DNA of 64,000 nucleotides from Chondrosia reniformis (GCA_947172415.1 OX359189.1:10120501-10184500), one strand, 5' to 3'; numbered from the stretch's first letter, positions 37,144 through 49,819 are shown. Numbers and translations are program-made. The notes: generated by a model not told the origin, from the sequence alone.

Positions 37144-40098
37144 TCATGGTGTCTCATAAGTATAATGTGCAGTGTCAGCCATTTTGTTGCTCTCAATTAG
37201 TTCAGATGGCACAGCATAAGCAGGATTACACAGTATATCAATTTGTTTCATCTCAATCTCTTCATATGAAACATGCTGTGAATTGCAATCAGTAGGAACA
37301 TCTAAAAAATAAAATTTAGTTCTTTATAGGAAGACAATTATAGCTATAATGTCATTGAGCTCATTGCTACGTATAGTAACTGTTAGATTCCAAATTTTGA
37401 ATTATGAACAGGAAAATTAATAACAATACAGAATATTTATTTATTCACTTAAGTAAGTAAATTTCTCATGATCACTAATCACTATACTCACTCACTCACT
37501 CTCATTATGTACAGCTGTTGAAGAACATTCTGTATTGTTATTATTATTATTATTACTAATTTTCCTGCTGTTAATTCTCCAAAGTTCACAATCAAATGTA
37601 TAGCTGATTATATATCATCATATCATATACGTACGTATATATATAATACTAACCACTTTTCTTCTTGTGATAGTAATATACAATGATCAGTATGATAGAG
37701 ATGAGTAGGATGAGTATGAGAATCACTCCTACAATAGCTCCAATGATAGCTAGTGTTGTATCTTCAGACACATGATCGGAATTAGCTGTATACAAATGAA
37801 TATACACAAATATATATATAGACCATCTTAACATAAAGTAAATATTTTAATTGTGTCAAATGTTTTACTAAACTAGCACAATAACTAACTTAAAACAATA
37901 AACTTACAAATGTTCTACTAAATTAATTAATATTATACGTAGGAACTTACATGGTAAATGAGTCACACTTAATTCCAACTGAAATGGAGTACTCTCCCCA
38001 ACACTGTTCATAGCACTCACATTAATGTTATAAGTCTCTCCAATAGTTAATATGTCTACTAACATGACACTGTAAGATCTCAGATGAGCTGAAAGAAAGG
38101 TCATGTTGAAACTGAAGTTTCCTCCAGAGATCTCCACCTGTCAACATTTTAAGGAACATTTACATCAACAAAATTTATTCTTCGTAAAATTAATATTCAT
38201 TGCCTACGTACTGTAATTATTCAAACACTCACAGTATAGTTAGCAACATTCTGTCCTCCATCAGTCAGTAGTACAACATCTACTGATAGAATAGTCAGTG
38301 AGAGTGCTTCAACTGATACACTCTCAACAATAGGAACTACATAACAGACAAATACTCATATACTTCACTATACACTACATGGAACTACATCTCACATACC
38401 TGAGTCAGGTGTAGTAAAGGTACTGGCTGCTGGAGGACTCACTCCATATTCATTCTCACCTACTATTTCCACTCCATATTGAGTGCTGTGTTGAAGGTTA
38501 GTCAGTGACAGAGTAGTCACATCTGATGTAGTGAAGGAGAGAGTGACAGTGTTGTTTGTGATGGTAATGGAGTACTTGAGTGGTTGATCAGTTCCTCCAT
38601 TATCGGATGGTGGGCTCCAACTGATATTAGCTGAGAATGGTCTTACATCTTCAAATGTGATATTATGTGGAGCAGAAGGTGAAGCTATGGAATTATATTA
38701 ATCGATTAACATTGTTATTTCTGCATCACCTCAATCAACTCACCCAAAATGTTTAGGCATGTTGCTATGGTAACACTTCCTGCTTCATTAGTCACCATAC
38801 AAGTGTAGTTTCCACTATCTTCACTTCTCTTCAGAGAAGAGACAGTTAAGATGGATCCACTCACTCCTTCTGTGATGTCCACTCCATCTCTCTCAAACAC
38901 ATAACTACTAGGTGGAGGATTGGCAGTTGATGGAGTACAGTTGAATGTGAATACTTCTGTAAAAACAACATTCTGCACTTTAGAGTGTACAGCAAATTCT
39001 GGGACATCTATCAAAAAGGGAAAATGTATTGGATACTTTTAATATAGAATACAAAGAATACTAACTCACAGTACACATCCATGTTGACAACAGCTGTATC
39101 ACTTCCTGCTGTAGTAGTCACATTTACTGCGTAAGATCCACTGTCAGTACGAACAACATTTTGTATTGTAAAGCTAGATGTTCCATTACCAGATCCAATA
39201 TTAACAGTAATCCTGCCATCTTGTACACTAACTCCATCTTTAGTTATAACAATATTACTACTCACTGGAAATGGATTACCAGTTATAGTCAGAGGAGTAG
39301 TGAAGGATGTTCCTTCTATAGCAGTCTTGTTTGTGATGTTTGGAGTGATGGATGGTGGAACTATATGTGAACACACTTCAATATTGATTATACAGCGCTA
39401 CATAGCAAAATATTTAGGCACCATTATCATTACCATGCACAATTAAGCTACATATACATATGTATATGTTAAGAACCTATATATGCATATAGTAAACTAT
39501 GATTCTATATATATATATATGCAGTATCTATATACCTATATTAACCTGTACTCAACCTATTTTAAGTTTATATACACTACTTATAGCATAACTTATTCTG
39601 CAGTAACTCACACCACACTGATATTACAGGGAAGGGTTTGGGTTGATCTTCTAATGCTGATTCTGGCTGATCCTGATCCACTGATTCTGAGCCTGCATTA
39701 GCAGCACAATGTACAGTAGCTCCATTCCAAACTCTGTTTATGTTAGACAAAATGAGAGGAGAATGGTAGTCACTACTAACTGTTGTCATGGTACCATCTG
39801 ATAGGGTCTTGTTAGTGGTAATGCTTGTCTCTGTACTGCCATCACTTAAGTACCAAAATGCTATTAATCTCTCTGAGCTGTCATGTGCTACACAAGTAAA
39901 CGTGAGACTTCCTCCTTTCAATGTGGTTACATTCTCTTTTGGGTACTCAGAAAAGTTTGGCGCGGCTGCACGGGCAGTGTTAATGATATATTTATACGAT
40001 CGCACATAACTAGAATATGGGAATATAATTGTACACTGTCACATACCTGCGCCAACCTGTCCAATTAATGCCAGAAGGGTAATATACCATACAATCAT
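37144..40098 (-). CDS. Receptor H: three-Ig, two-FN3 receptor with NPAY/YEEI tail
   Basis: Exons in order: 40047-40098 (signal peptide MIVWYITLLALIGQVGA), 39612-39965 (V-like Ig: LKGGSLTFTC ... FWYLSDG ... VWNGATVHC), 39070-39360 (cysteine-less Ig2), 38744-39007 (Ig3), 38400-38684 (FN3-1), 38233-38336 and 37951-38137 (FN3-2), 37654-37785 (TM, IIGAIVGVILILILLISI then YYHKKK), 37144-37301 (tail). The sum is 1827 nt, 608 aa. The tail holds VSYEEI (ITIM-like), CNPAYAV (NPxY) and HYTYETP at the end. It is the intact counterpart of pseudogene C and probably of receptor A. An 8-residue insertion near the end of the V-like Ig (ESALEDQP) is an internal duplication. Confidence 0.85.
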
Positions 40099-41160
40099 AG
40101 CTCTTTTCTAAGAATCATGCAAGTATATATTGCAAACAGCTGAACCTCATACATCGCTTGACCGTATTAATACCAATTATTCGCTATATCGATCTAGATA
40201 TGATCAATATTTAAGAGCGATAATGTAGAATTGAAGCTGTCAAATATTATCATATCTATCTATGCATAGATAACACAGTATATGTGATTCTAATGATTCC
40301 AAACTATTAATTGAATGAATAAAAATGAAATTGATGAAGTGTTGCAATAGGATAATATTGTCAGTAACAAGTATTTCTGCACCTATAAACAAAAAAGATA
40401 TTTTACATTAAATTTATCCCTTTCACATAAAAGAATCATACATACATGAATAAATGAATCATACATACATACATATCACTGCAGGATGGGTGGTTTGATG
40501 GATACTTACTGCTTTCTAGTTTCACTCCTTCTATTTGTATTTATGAAAAAAACACTTGCATTGTGAGTATTATTGGGAGTATTGTACCAAGAGGAGTACC
40601 ATTAGAGAAGTCAGCTGAATCTGCATTTATAAATCAAGTTCAAGCCATAATTACAAGTTATTATATATCTACACTGCTCAAAGAAGGATGACTATCCAGC
40701 CATCATGTAAATCCTCCCCCACAGACCAAATGGTCACAGAAAGTCAACCAAACCTAGCCTAGCCTAGTTAGTCCATGAGGGAGAAAACATAATGTTTAAA
40801 GTTAGAGACAGATTTAAATACATTATTAATACAAAATACTGTTACTCAATTTATTATATTAACCAACTTACTTAGCATTGAATACACTATTACATGTACG
40901 ATTATACGTAAGTATACTTCTATATAGAAAAACTTAATCTGCTGAATCTGCATTTACAAATTAAGTTCAAGAAACGTGTATTTAGACCATGTGTAGACAA
41001 ATTTAAATAAATTAATAAATATTATATAATATACAATGAACTGATATGAACTAATATATACTTGGTGTCAGCATTGACATTCAGTTGAGTTGAGTCTATA
41101 TGTATATGTTCAGGAAAATTATCTCTTTTGAAGGTCTGGATAAAGGCTAAAGGTCAGTTG
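40099..41160. other. Spacer between H and K
   Basis: No gene is recognised. A short phrase (GCTGAATCTGCATTTA, then AAATTAAGTTCAAG) occurs twice, near 40615 and 40943, so part of it is an internal duplication. The segment 40875-40935 is repeated at 41390-41455. Confidence 0.4.
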
Positions 41161-41351
41161 TAAGCTAGGTCTGACAGGGTTCCAGCACTGAACCATGATC
41201 TCATAAATCTTCTTAGGACAGAGTTGGAGGAGGAGGCTGACAGTAGCCACTCTTAAAGATTGCAATTAACTTTTCTACTGTCATATCATCAAATGGTTTA
41301 TGTCCAAGTGACCATATCTCAAACATCACCATTCCAAAGCTCCAAACATCA
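41161..41351 (-). pseudogene. Receptor tyrosine kinase exon fragment
   Basis: After an acceptor (TTAAAAG) the frame reads SDVWSFGMVMFEIWSLGHKP, then FDDMTVEKLI, SGYCQPPPP; after a 1-nt shift it continues KKIYEIMVQCWNP and RPS. These are subdomains IX-XI of protein tyrosine kinases (DVWSFG; MxxCW). The frameshift at about 41228 and loss of residues between NP and RPS indicate decay. It follows the Ig exon of gene K on the same strand, so K may derive from an Ig-containing receptor tyrosine kinase. The catalytic loop and P-loop exons are not in the window. Confidence 0.75.
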
Positions 41352-41453
41352 CTTTTAATATATATTCAAACCAATTAACTAACTTAGTTAGCATTGAATA
41401 CACTATTACATGTACGACTATACGTAAGTATACTTCTATATAGAAAAACTTAC

Positions 41454-42097
41454 TAGTCACACTAAGTAGTATCTCTGCAGTATAGCTACTTCCCTGTGGT
41501 AACAAAAAGAAATCACATCTCAATCTTCCACCATCATGAGCCATAGTTACTGGTCCAAACATGTAAGTAGCTCCATTAGTTATCTCTGTTGCTGTGATAA
41601 GTGCAGGATCAACACTCTGATTGTTGAATTGGGGAATAATGTCTTCTTGTCTTGTTCCATTGCCAGTACAGTTAAAAACTAGCTTCCTTCCTTCTATCAC
41701 GCTCACATTTCCTCTTGGAGATATCTCTTGTGCCAAGACTTCTAAAGTGTTATACATGCATTTATAATATGGATGGAGGGAAGGGCATTTGTTCCCTTGA
41801 GAGAATAATTTACACAAATAATTACTTATGTGTATACTGACGAATGATTTTATGGATATTTCGTCACACAGGGATTGATTATAGAAACATCATGAACTTT
41901 AACAGGAATTATAATCAGTAGCTATAAAACTCAAGACAATGGTTATAACGTCCCATTTGGTTCGCGATATTAAATAAAATGTTTTGTGGCAGTGTTAATT
42001 ACTTCCCAAAAGTACACTAGAATAATTAAAACTTACGTGATACTATTCCTCCAAGACCCAAAGCGATAAAGACGAAAATTATTAACTTAGTAGTCAT
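41454..42097 (-). CDS. Gene K: signal peptide plus one Ig domain
   Basis: Exons 42037-42097 (MTTKLIIFVFIALGLGGIVS) and 41454-41741 (Ig: RKLVFNC ... YMFGPVTMAHDGGRLRCDFF ... AEILLSVTS) join in phase 1 and end at a good donor (A|GTAAGT). The next recognisable coding sequence downstream is the broken tyrosine-kinase exon at 41161-41351. If the transcript does not splice, it reads KFFYIEVYLRIVVHVIVYSM before a stop. It is divergent from receptor L, with three inverted-repeat elements between them. Probably a gene remnant; a secreted Ig product is possible. Confidence 0.5.
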
Positions 42098-42119
42098 CCT
42101 TCCAAACGTTTCATAGGCT

Positions 42120-42417
42120 TCTATAGACGACTTTCGTAATGACGTCATAAATCGTCAATAATATTACGTAATACCGGATATGTTGGCAAAAAAACCTTGG
42201 CAAAAGTGTTACTATTATAGCAAATGAGCAACGAAATGGATTCAGCTCGAGCGATTTTGCAGCTGCAGAAGTCCGCAAGCGAAGAAGAGTTACTGGCCAC
42301 CCTCCTACGGCTCCTTTTCTTAACAACACAATGTATAACGCATACTCCTTTTGCCAACAAAAATAAACGCGCGAACAACGCGGACTGCGTGACGTCATTA
42401 CGAAAGTCGTCTATAGA
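42120..42417. mobile_element. MITE with 28-bp terminal inverted repeats
   Basis: The left end TCTATAGACGACTTTCGTAA (42120-42147, continuing TGACGTCA) is the exact reverse complement of 42390-42417. About 298 bp, no coding sequence. The target duplication is unclear because the ends are themselves palindromic (CTATAG). It lies 23 bp upstream of gene K's start codon. Confidence 0.8.
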
Positions 42418-42425
42418 GGTTATTC

Positions 42426-43006
42426 TAGTCTGATAAAATCAGACCTTATCGACTGCGTGATAAGGTCTGACGACTCTCGACCGGATTTCTGTTGCACTAG
42501 GGGCGGGGCTTATTCGCCCTCAATTAAACTTCCACCTTACGTTGCGAAGGTGTCAATAGATACGTTTTGCAATTGTTCAGCAAGGGGAGAAACGATTTAT
42601 AGGAGGAATCGATTTTGCGCTATCGCAACTTTGTGTTACAATAGAACTAAAGGATAAACAAAGAGAGGCTTTAGTTTTAGCTCTTCAAAAGAGGGATATC
42701 TTTGTTAGTCTTCCAACAGCATAATCAAAGGACTATGCACTTGATGCCCTGACCGTTTAAGCAAACGAAATAACCGACGGCTTTGGAAGACCGCATTGCA
42801 TGCTAAAAGCCTACTAGAATACAAAGCGTATGAAGTTATAAGCTGACTGAGCATACCTTTCTCTAAATATGGAAGGTGATGACCACTAATTGACCGCAGA
42901 ATTTCTCCAGGAATGTCGAGAACTGCAACAGAAAATCGGCCGAGAGTCCTCAGACCCTTACTGAAGCGGTGATTGCGCAATGAAAGGGTCTGATTTCATC
43001 AGACTA
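42426..43006. mobile_element. hAT-like MITE with hairpin ends and 8-bp target duplication
   Basis: Terminal repeats TAGTCTGATAAAATCAGACC and GGTCTGATTTCATCAGACTA are inverted to each other, and each is itself a small hairpin. The flanks are GGTTATTC on both sides (42418-42425 and 43007-43014), an 8-bp duplication as in hAT elements. 581 bp, no transposase seen. Confidence 0.75.
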
Positions 43007-43019
43007 GGTTATTCAGGAA

Positions 43020-43102
43020 TAGTCTCGTGCCCAGCCCCACTTCCGAAATAATGGCTGCCGCCTGCGTCCATTATTTCGGAAGTGGGGCTGGGCACGAGAC
43101 TA
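43020..43102. mobile_element. 83-bp perfect hairpin element with 9-bp target duplication
   Basis: Two perfect 35-bp arms (TAGTCTCGTGCCCAGCCCCA ...) flank a 13-bp loop. The 9-bp direct repeat ATTCAGGAA borders it (43011-43019, 43103-43111). A second member is at 55325-55390. Confidence 0.9.
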
Positions 43103-43312
43103 ATTCAGGAACGGCCGAATAATAGCCTGAAGGGGCGTTAAAAGAGAACCCGTTGTTTACGTCGCAGAGGGGAGTCGAAATTGAGGTTGCCCACACCCTC
43201 CTATACAAATAGCAGCTATATTCTGTTTATAATATATAATTTCAGATTTAATATTCCCTTGCAGTTGTTATAGATAACAGAGATACAGTTAAAGTGGACA
43301 AGGAACGATATT

Positions 43313-46156
43313 ATGATTTCGCAGTACACAATCCTCTATATAGGATTAATCGGCATTTGTTCTTGTGACAGTAAGTTGTATTGATATGTAGATATATAGA
43401 AACTTCAAAGATATCTTATCTTGGCCATAGTGGACTGTGGACATGCATAATATTTTCAGATAGCGATTATCATTATATAACATCTTTTCCAATTTTATGT
43501 ACATTTTTGCATGCCACCACTACTACTTCATTTTGGTATAGATATGGTCAATTTTTCTGATTATCCAATGGAGGATAAAACCATATTGGAAGGAGACAGT
43601 CTCACGTTTACTTGTGAAACAACTAGAATATCTAATGAAGAGAGACTGTCTGTAATTTGGTACTTAAACTTAACACTTATTGCCAGTGACAAGACCCTAT
43701 CAGATGGTACCATGGCAACAGTTGGTAGTGACTACCGTTCTCCTCTCACTTTGTCTAACATAAACAGAGTTTGGAATGGAGCTACTGTACATTGTGCTGC
43801 TAATCCTAGCACACCAGTAAATCAGATGAAACCCTATCCTGTAATATCAGTGTGGTGTGAGTTAAACATATCAAAATATAATACATGATCAAATACGTAT
43901 AAGTTGACTAAGAATACACTTTGTGCACAAAATTTAGAATTCAGATTACTGTCAAACAACAATTGTCCTGCTTAATAATGATCCATTGTCCTTAGAACCA
44001 TAAATTGCCTTGGGACATGGACATGAATTTACAGTTGATTTGGTTACAAATAGCAAACAAATCATTCATGAATCCTACAAGCAAGGGTGTTGTATGATTC
44101 ATGCATAGCTAATGCTTCACTGTGTAACATCCCTTTCTTGTTTCTGTACTTTTTGTGCCATCCCTACATCTTCACTATTTTTGTAGAAAATTTTTAATAT
44201 TTATTATATTATAGAATATATATATATGTAAAAGTATGTAATTATAAGCATGTATAATCAATATTGAAGTGTGTTCATATATAGTTCCTCCATCCATCAC
44301 TCCACCCATCACAAACGAGACTGCTATAGAAGGAACATCCTTTACTGCTCCTCTAACTATAACTGGTGATCCATTTCCAGTGAGTAGTAATATTGTTATA
44401 ACTAGAGATGGAGTTACTGTACAAGATGGCAGGATTACTGTTAATATTGGATCTGGTAATGGAGCATCTAACTTTACAATGCAAAATGTTAATCGTACTG
44501 ACAGTGGATCTTACACAGTAAATGTGACTACTACAGCAGGAAGTGATACAGTAGTTGTCAACTTGGATGTGTACTGTGAGTTAGTATTCTTTGTATTCTA
44601 TATTAAAAGTATACAATGCATTTTCCAATATTGATAGATGTCCCTGAATTTGCTGTACACTCTAAAGTGCAAAATGTTGTTTTTACAGAAGTATTCACAT
44701 TCAACTGTACTCCATCAGCTGCCAACCCTCCACCTAGTAGTTATGTGTTTGAGAGTGATGGAGTGGACATCACAGAAGGAGTGAGTGGATCCATTTTAAC
44801 TGTCTCTTCTCTGAAAAGAAGTGAAGATAGTGGAAACTACACTTGTATGGTGACTAATGAAGCAGGGAGTGTTACCATAGCAACATGCTTGAATGTGTTA
44901 GGTGAGTTGATTGAGGTGATGCAGAAATAGCAATGTTAATCAATTAATAATTAATATAATTCCATAGCTTCACCTTCTGCTCCACATAATATCACATTTG
45001 AAGATGTAAGTCCATTCTCAGCTAATATCAGTTGGAGCCCACCATCTGATAATGGTGGAACTGATCAACCACTCAAGTACTCCATCAACATCACAAACAA
45101 CACTGTCACTCTCTCCTTCACTACATCAAATGTGACTACTCTGTCACTGACTAACCTTCAACACAGCACTCGATATGGAGTGGAAATAGTAGCTGAGAAT
45201 GAATACGGAGTGAGTCCTCCAGCAGCCAGTACCTTTACTACACCTGACTCAGGTATGTGAGATGTAGTTCCATGTAGTGTATAGTGAGGTATATGAGTAT
45301 TTGTCTGTTATGTAGTTCCTATTATTGAGAGTGTATCAGTTGAAGCACTCTCACTGACTATTCTATCAGTAGATGTTGTACTACTGACTGATGGAGGACA
45401 GAATGTTACTAACTATACTGTGAGTACAGTATGTAGACAATGAATGTGAATTTCAGTTAGATATGTAGTATATATATATAAAAATATGAATATTAATTTT
45501 ACAAAGAATAAATTTTGTTTATATAAATTTTCCTAAAATGTTGACAGGTGGAGATTGCTGGAGGAAACTTCAGATTCAACATGACCTTTCTTTCAGCTCA
45601 TCTGAGATCTTACAGTGTCATGTTAGTAGATATATTAACTATTGGAGAGACTTATAACATTAATGTGAGTGCTATGAACAGTGTTGGGGAGAGTACTCCA
45701 TTTCAGTTGGAATTAAGTGTGACTCATTTACCATGTAAGTTAATTGTTTTCAGTTAATTTAGTAGAACATTCTTCTCAATTGAAAATTAGTCATGATATT
45801 AATTTAGATAAGATAGTCATTTTATAGATGGTCATTATACATGTATATGTATACAGCTAATTCCGATCATGTGTCTGAAGATTCAACATTAGCTATCATT
45901 GGAGCTTTTGTAGGAGTGATTGTAGTAATTCTCCTTCTCATCTTAATGATACTGATTATTGTACTTTGTTACCTCCGGAGGAGGAAGAATGGTTAGTGCA
46001 ACTTCCATTGCAATCTTATATTGTTATACAATTAGAATATTGATTCTATGACATCTTTACACTTGCAACATCTTTTCATACACAGAATTGAAAAAGGAGT
46101 AAGTACAATAAATAAAGCTAATGAAGAAATGAGAAAAGAATTATCAGAGAGAGAGT

Positions 46157-46215
<59 letters not shown>

Positions 46216-47711
46216 TGATTAAATAAACTTGCCTTCAAACCTATATAGGAATTTGGTTTACTTTCCCAACTCCTTAAAAGTGCATCATCAGCAGTGGTAG
46301 TGAACATTCATACATACAGATTCACACAAACAAGCTTCTCTCAATATTCACTCTTACAGAATTATTCTCTTTTAACCCTTCAGTAATGATGATGTTCATT
46401 TCACAACTGAAAGCGAGCAGAAGCCGATAGAGTCAGTAGTTATTCATGATCGGCCAACTGAATCAAATGGAAACTCAAACAGTGACAACCAACTCAATGA
46501 GGTGAAGAGAACTAAACCAGTTGAGTCAATGTACGCTGATGTGATACGTGATAGAAAGTCCAACACAACCAGAGAGGTGAACGATTGCATTATGAGTAGT
46601 CATAGCAACTGAATGTGTTCTATATGAGGTGATCTGTACCAGTTCGGTCTATCAAATAGACTGTACGTATATACTAATGTACTCACTCCTAATTGTGCTA
46701 ATGTTAGTACATATAATGTAGCTAATACTGCATGTTAATGGGATGTCATAAATTTCATTATACTGTATCCATACCAAATAACTAACTCTATTACTAGTAC
46801 ATTCTACTCACTTAAGTGGTATGTCAGTCACATTCTTAATTATCTATATCCTTGAGACTCTCTCTTCAAGTACTTGTAGTAGATAGCCATTACTTGTGCA
46901 TGTCCCAGTTGAGATTGTCATCCTCTCCAACAGTCTTTCTTCTTTCAATACTTTTCTTCCATATAAGGTATACAGAGACGAAGATACACTACACATGTGA
47001 GCTCTTCAGTCTCCTCATTATATATAACAAGTAGTGTAGAGGGTATATCCCCTGTATGGAGTGGACTAACTTACTTTATGTTTAATATATTTCACTTCAT
47101 AATGGGGTAAACCCTGTCAGCTAGTTTAATAATTACACATGTCAACACAATTTCAAGAATTTACAAATTGTTGTACTGGATACAGTGGAATGTATACAAA
47201 CACACCTCCTCCTGATCAGATGTGCACTATATCCCTTAGTATAGTAGTTCAGTGAATATGTGTATATATATTAGCTTAACACAAGTTCACTAGTAATTAC
47301 TAGGTGGATGTACTGTACATCTGATATTCAGCAAGATATCATTATTAATGAAATTGCCTAAAGTAGATTTCTCAATACTTCAATTATAGTCTTAAGGGTT
47401 GCATTGCATCATTCAGTATCTTGCTTGAATAAAATTCTCTGTATCTTTATTGTGCAATATCACTTGTTATCTCTCCTCACTTATCTATGTATGTTATCTA
47501 ATTAGATGTTCACTTATCTCATATTATCTAAGTGGTAGGGTGGTTTACACACTTTCACACTAGTACTGTATATGTATTGTACATATATTTGTACATTTAG
47601 GGGATATTGTATGCAGATTTGAAATTTCCAGAAGAAGATCAAAGAAGAAGAAAGCCTCCGGTAGAGATTCAACCAATTATATACACTGAAGTACAAAAGG
47701 TCAAAAAATAG
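43313..47711 (+). CDS. Receptor L: full-length three-Ig, two-FN3 receptor with three ITIM-like motifs
   Basis: Exons: 43313-43370 (signal peptide MISQYTILYIGLIGICSCD), 43542-43856 (V-like Ig), 44285-44575 (Ig2), 44638-44901 (Ig3), 44968-45252 (FN3-1), 45316-45419 and 45548-45734 (FN3-2), 45857-45991 (TM, GAFVGVIVVILLLILMIL then YLRRRK), 46086-46098 (13-nt microexon), 46384-46576, 47601-47711. The sum is 1956 nt, 651 aa. The tail carries VESMYADV, GILYADL and PIIYTEV. All three match the ITIM consensus, so recruitment of SH2-domain phosphatases is the expected role by analogy with vertebrate inhibitory receptors. The penultimate exon is 31 codons longer than in B. It contains every module of the family and is the best reference for it. 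Retention at 46576 gives a short tail stopping at about 46611. Confidence 0.85.
46145..46212. repeat. (GA)n microsatellite in the tail intron of L
   Basis: A GA array, once interrupted by TTATC, lies at the same position as the arrays in B and D. Confidence 0.9.
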
Positions 47712-48794
47712 ACTTGATCATTTCACCCCTTTTAACTGATTTACTTTAGTAAACTCATTTATGAGTATTGTATATTCATTTGTTCATACATTCACATGTC
47801 ATGTAAATTTAACACTTATTGATGGAGTAGATATATAGAATCTAAATGGATATATAATGCACTGAAAACATTATTCAAATTCAGAGGTTAATGTTTATAT
47901 GAAATTAAAACTGTGTATATGTATATATATATGTAATTAATTAATATGTATATGCTCAATATTACAAGCATTTTACTGTGGACAAAACTAACATGAGAAT
48001 GTAATTAATTTGAAAATACTTTTCCATTAGAATAATATATTCAATATAGTACACAACTCCACAGCATTTCCATATAAGGTCTGTACATTTTGATCGGCAT
48101 ACACTATATACTGTTCTCCCAATGAACTGCAGACAGTGAACATGTCGACAGGAAATAGTTTCCTACCATTTTCCCTAACACAGTGGGAAAGGAGTGCATT
48201 AAATAGAATACCATTGGGAATTCAATTTAAATAACATGGCAAGACTTCATGTATTAAAGTAAAACTCAGCACTTTCCATATAGCATTGACAAGAGAATTG
48301 CCATTTCACTTTAATTGATCCAATCTAATTTGTATAGCTCTTAATCAACAGCGTCTGAAGAAGCTACGAATTAAATCGAATGTGCGTGTTCCATGTATTG
48401 TTGTGTTTACAGAACATGTTTATTACAACTTGTGTTCACATTCAACACTATAGAAATTAATGGTTTTAAGAATGAAACAGAAATGTCCATTTTGAAAGTC
48501 AATTAACCATATGTGTTATTATATTAATTGAAACAAGTTATTTTACCAAACGGAAAACCAACTTGTAATGGTTAACCAGTTCAATGATTACATAACCAAG
48601 GGAAGGTGTATTGTAAACAGTGTTCAAATAGTCAATACACTATTAACAACTATACTACACATTATTTAGTTTGCATAAGTGCTGTACTTTAAGTGTTAAA
48701 TGTTAGACATATTGATATTGTTTTCAGAAATTATATGAACGTATGGCTTCCTGTTTGTAGTCTTGTATATATATATATATATATACTAGCTACA
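47712..48794. other. Downstream region of L
   Basis: No gene is seen. 48055-48235 is the shared 3' flank also present after receptor D (17870-18080). Confidence 0.45.
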
Positions 48795-49216
48795 CAGTGC
48801 AAGTTACAAATTTAAAGAGATCCAAGTGACCCCTAGGATAATCAGTATTTAATAGTACAAGACTTTAGTCACACTAGTACTGTTGCAGGCTTTGAAATCC
48901 TCAACTACTGCATAGAGAGTAGTAGTTGATACAGATCATCCAATTGCAAGGTAGAACACATGGCTTACCAATTACCTTTTCACACCTTAGTATAGACTGA
49001 AGATGATGCATCTGCATGCCATATATCAACAAAGGCTCCAGTATTAAAGGGGTCTCAGCTAATAACCACAGCAGATTTGATTTGCCTTGTGAGGGAGCTA
49101 AGAACACCGACGGTTGGTTGCATGCATTGGCATAATCAACAGGGTTAGAGACCATTTTGTAACTTGTACACAAGGGACATCATATACGTATATAAAGGCC
49201 TTGGCATTAACATTTA

Positions 49217-49283
49217 CAACAAGGAGTTCGAGTTTAAAAAACTCGTGGGGCGCCAGGCGCCCCTAAGTAATCGAACTACTTGG
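49217..49283. repeat. Structured repeat, copy 1 (AGTTCGAGTT hairpin)
   Basis: GAGTTCGAGTTTAAAAAACTCG is followed by a small GC hairpin (GGGGCGCCAGGCGCCCC) and then AATCGAACTACTTGG, so the ends pair. The same design occurs at 50751-50814. Similarity between the two continues loosely to CGAACGTCCGCCATTT at about 49495. Confidence 0.6.
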
Positions 49284-49819
49284 CTGCTTCTCATAGATAT
49301 CCGGTTAACCGATTTCCGATCGACTCTTGTTGGCCGTCAATTTTTCAAGGCCATATCTCGTAGAAAACGTTTTTACGCAAGCTTTACGTTACATAGTATT
49401 AGTAAGGGTGGTTTTTAAGTCCATTTCGCTCGTTCACTGTTCTACGCTAAGGAAGAGAAAGCTAATTTTAAGCTAGAAAACGAAAGCTAGCCGAACGTCC
49501 GCCATTTTTTGACAGATATATATCATAGAGTACGGTATCTATAAGTAGGGATGGCCGAAAAAAAACATGTAGTTAAGTTTCAGTATGCCACTTCTGCAAT
49601 GTTAGCCTTACCATATGATCACTTTCTTGTTTCGTTACTTTTTCTAGATGTGCCAATCACTGTTATAGTGCCATCGATCCCTACTTTTAACTTCATTTTT
49701 GAATGTTTTTATTTAACTTATATATAGGGCTATTGTGTGCCTGCAATCAGTTAAATATTGTGCCCAATAATAACTGCACGTGTGTTTTAGTAGTTTATGT
49801 AAATCATTTCTTCAAACAG

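Noticed and set aside
42111-42433. Overlapping open frames upstream of gene K
   Set aside because: They fall inside a TIR element with no coding similarity.
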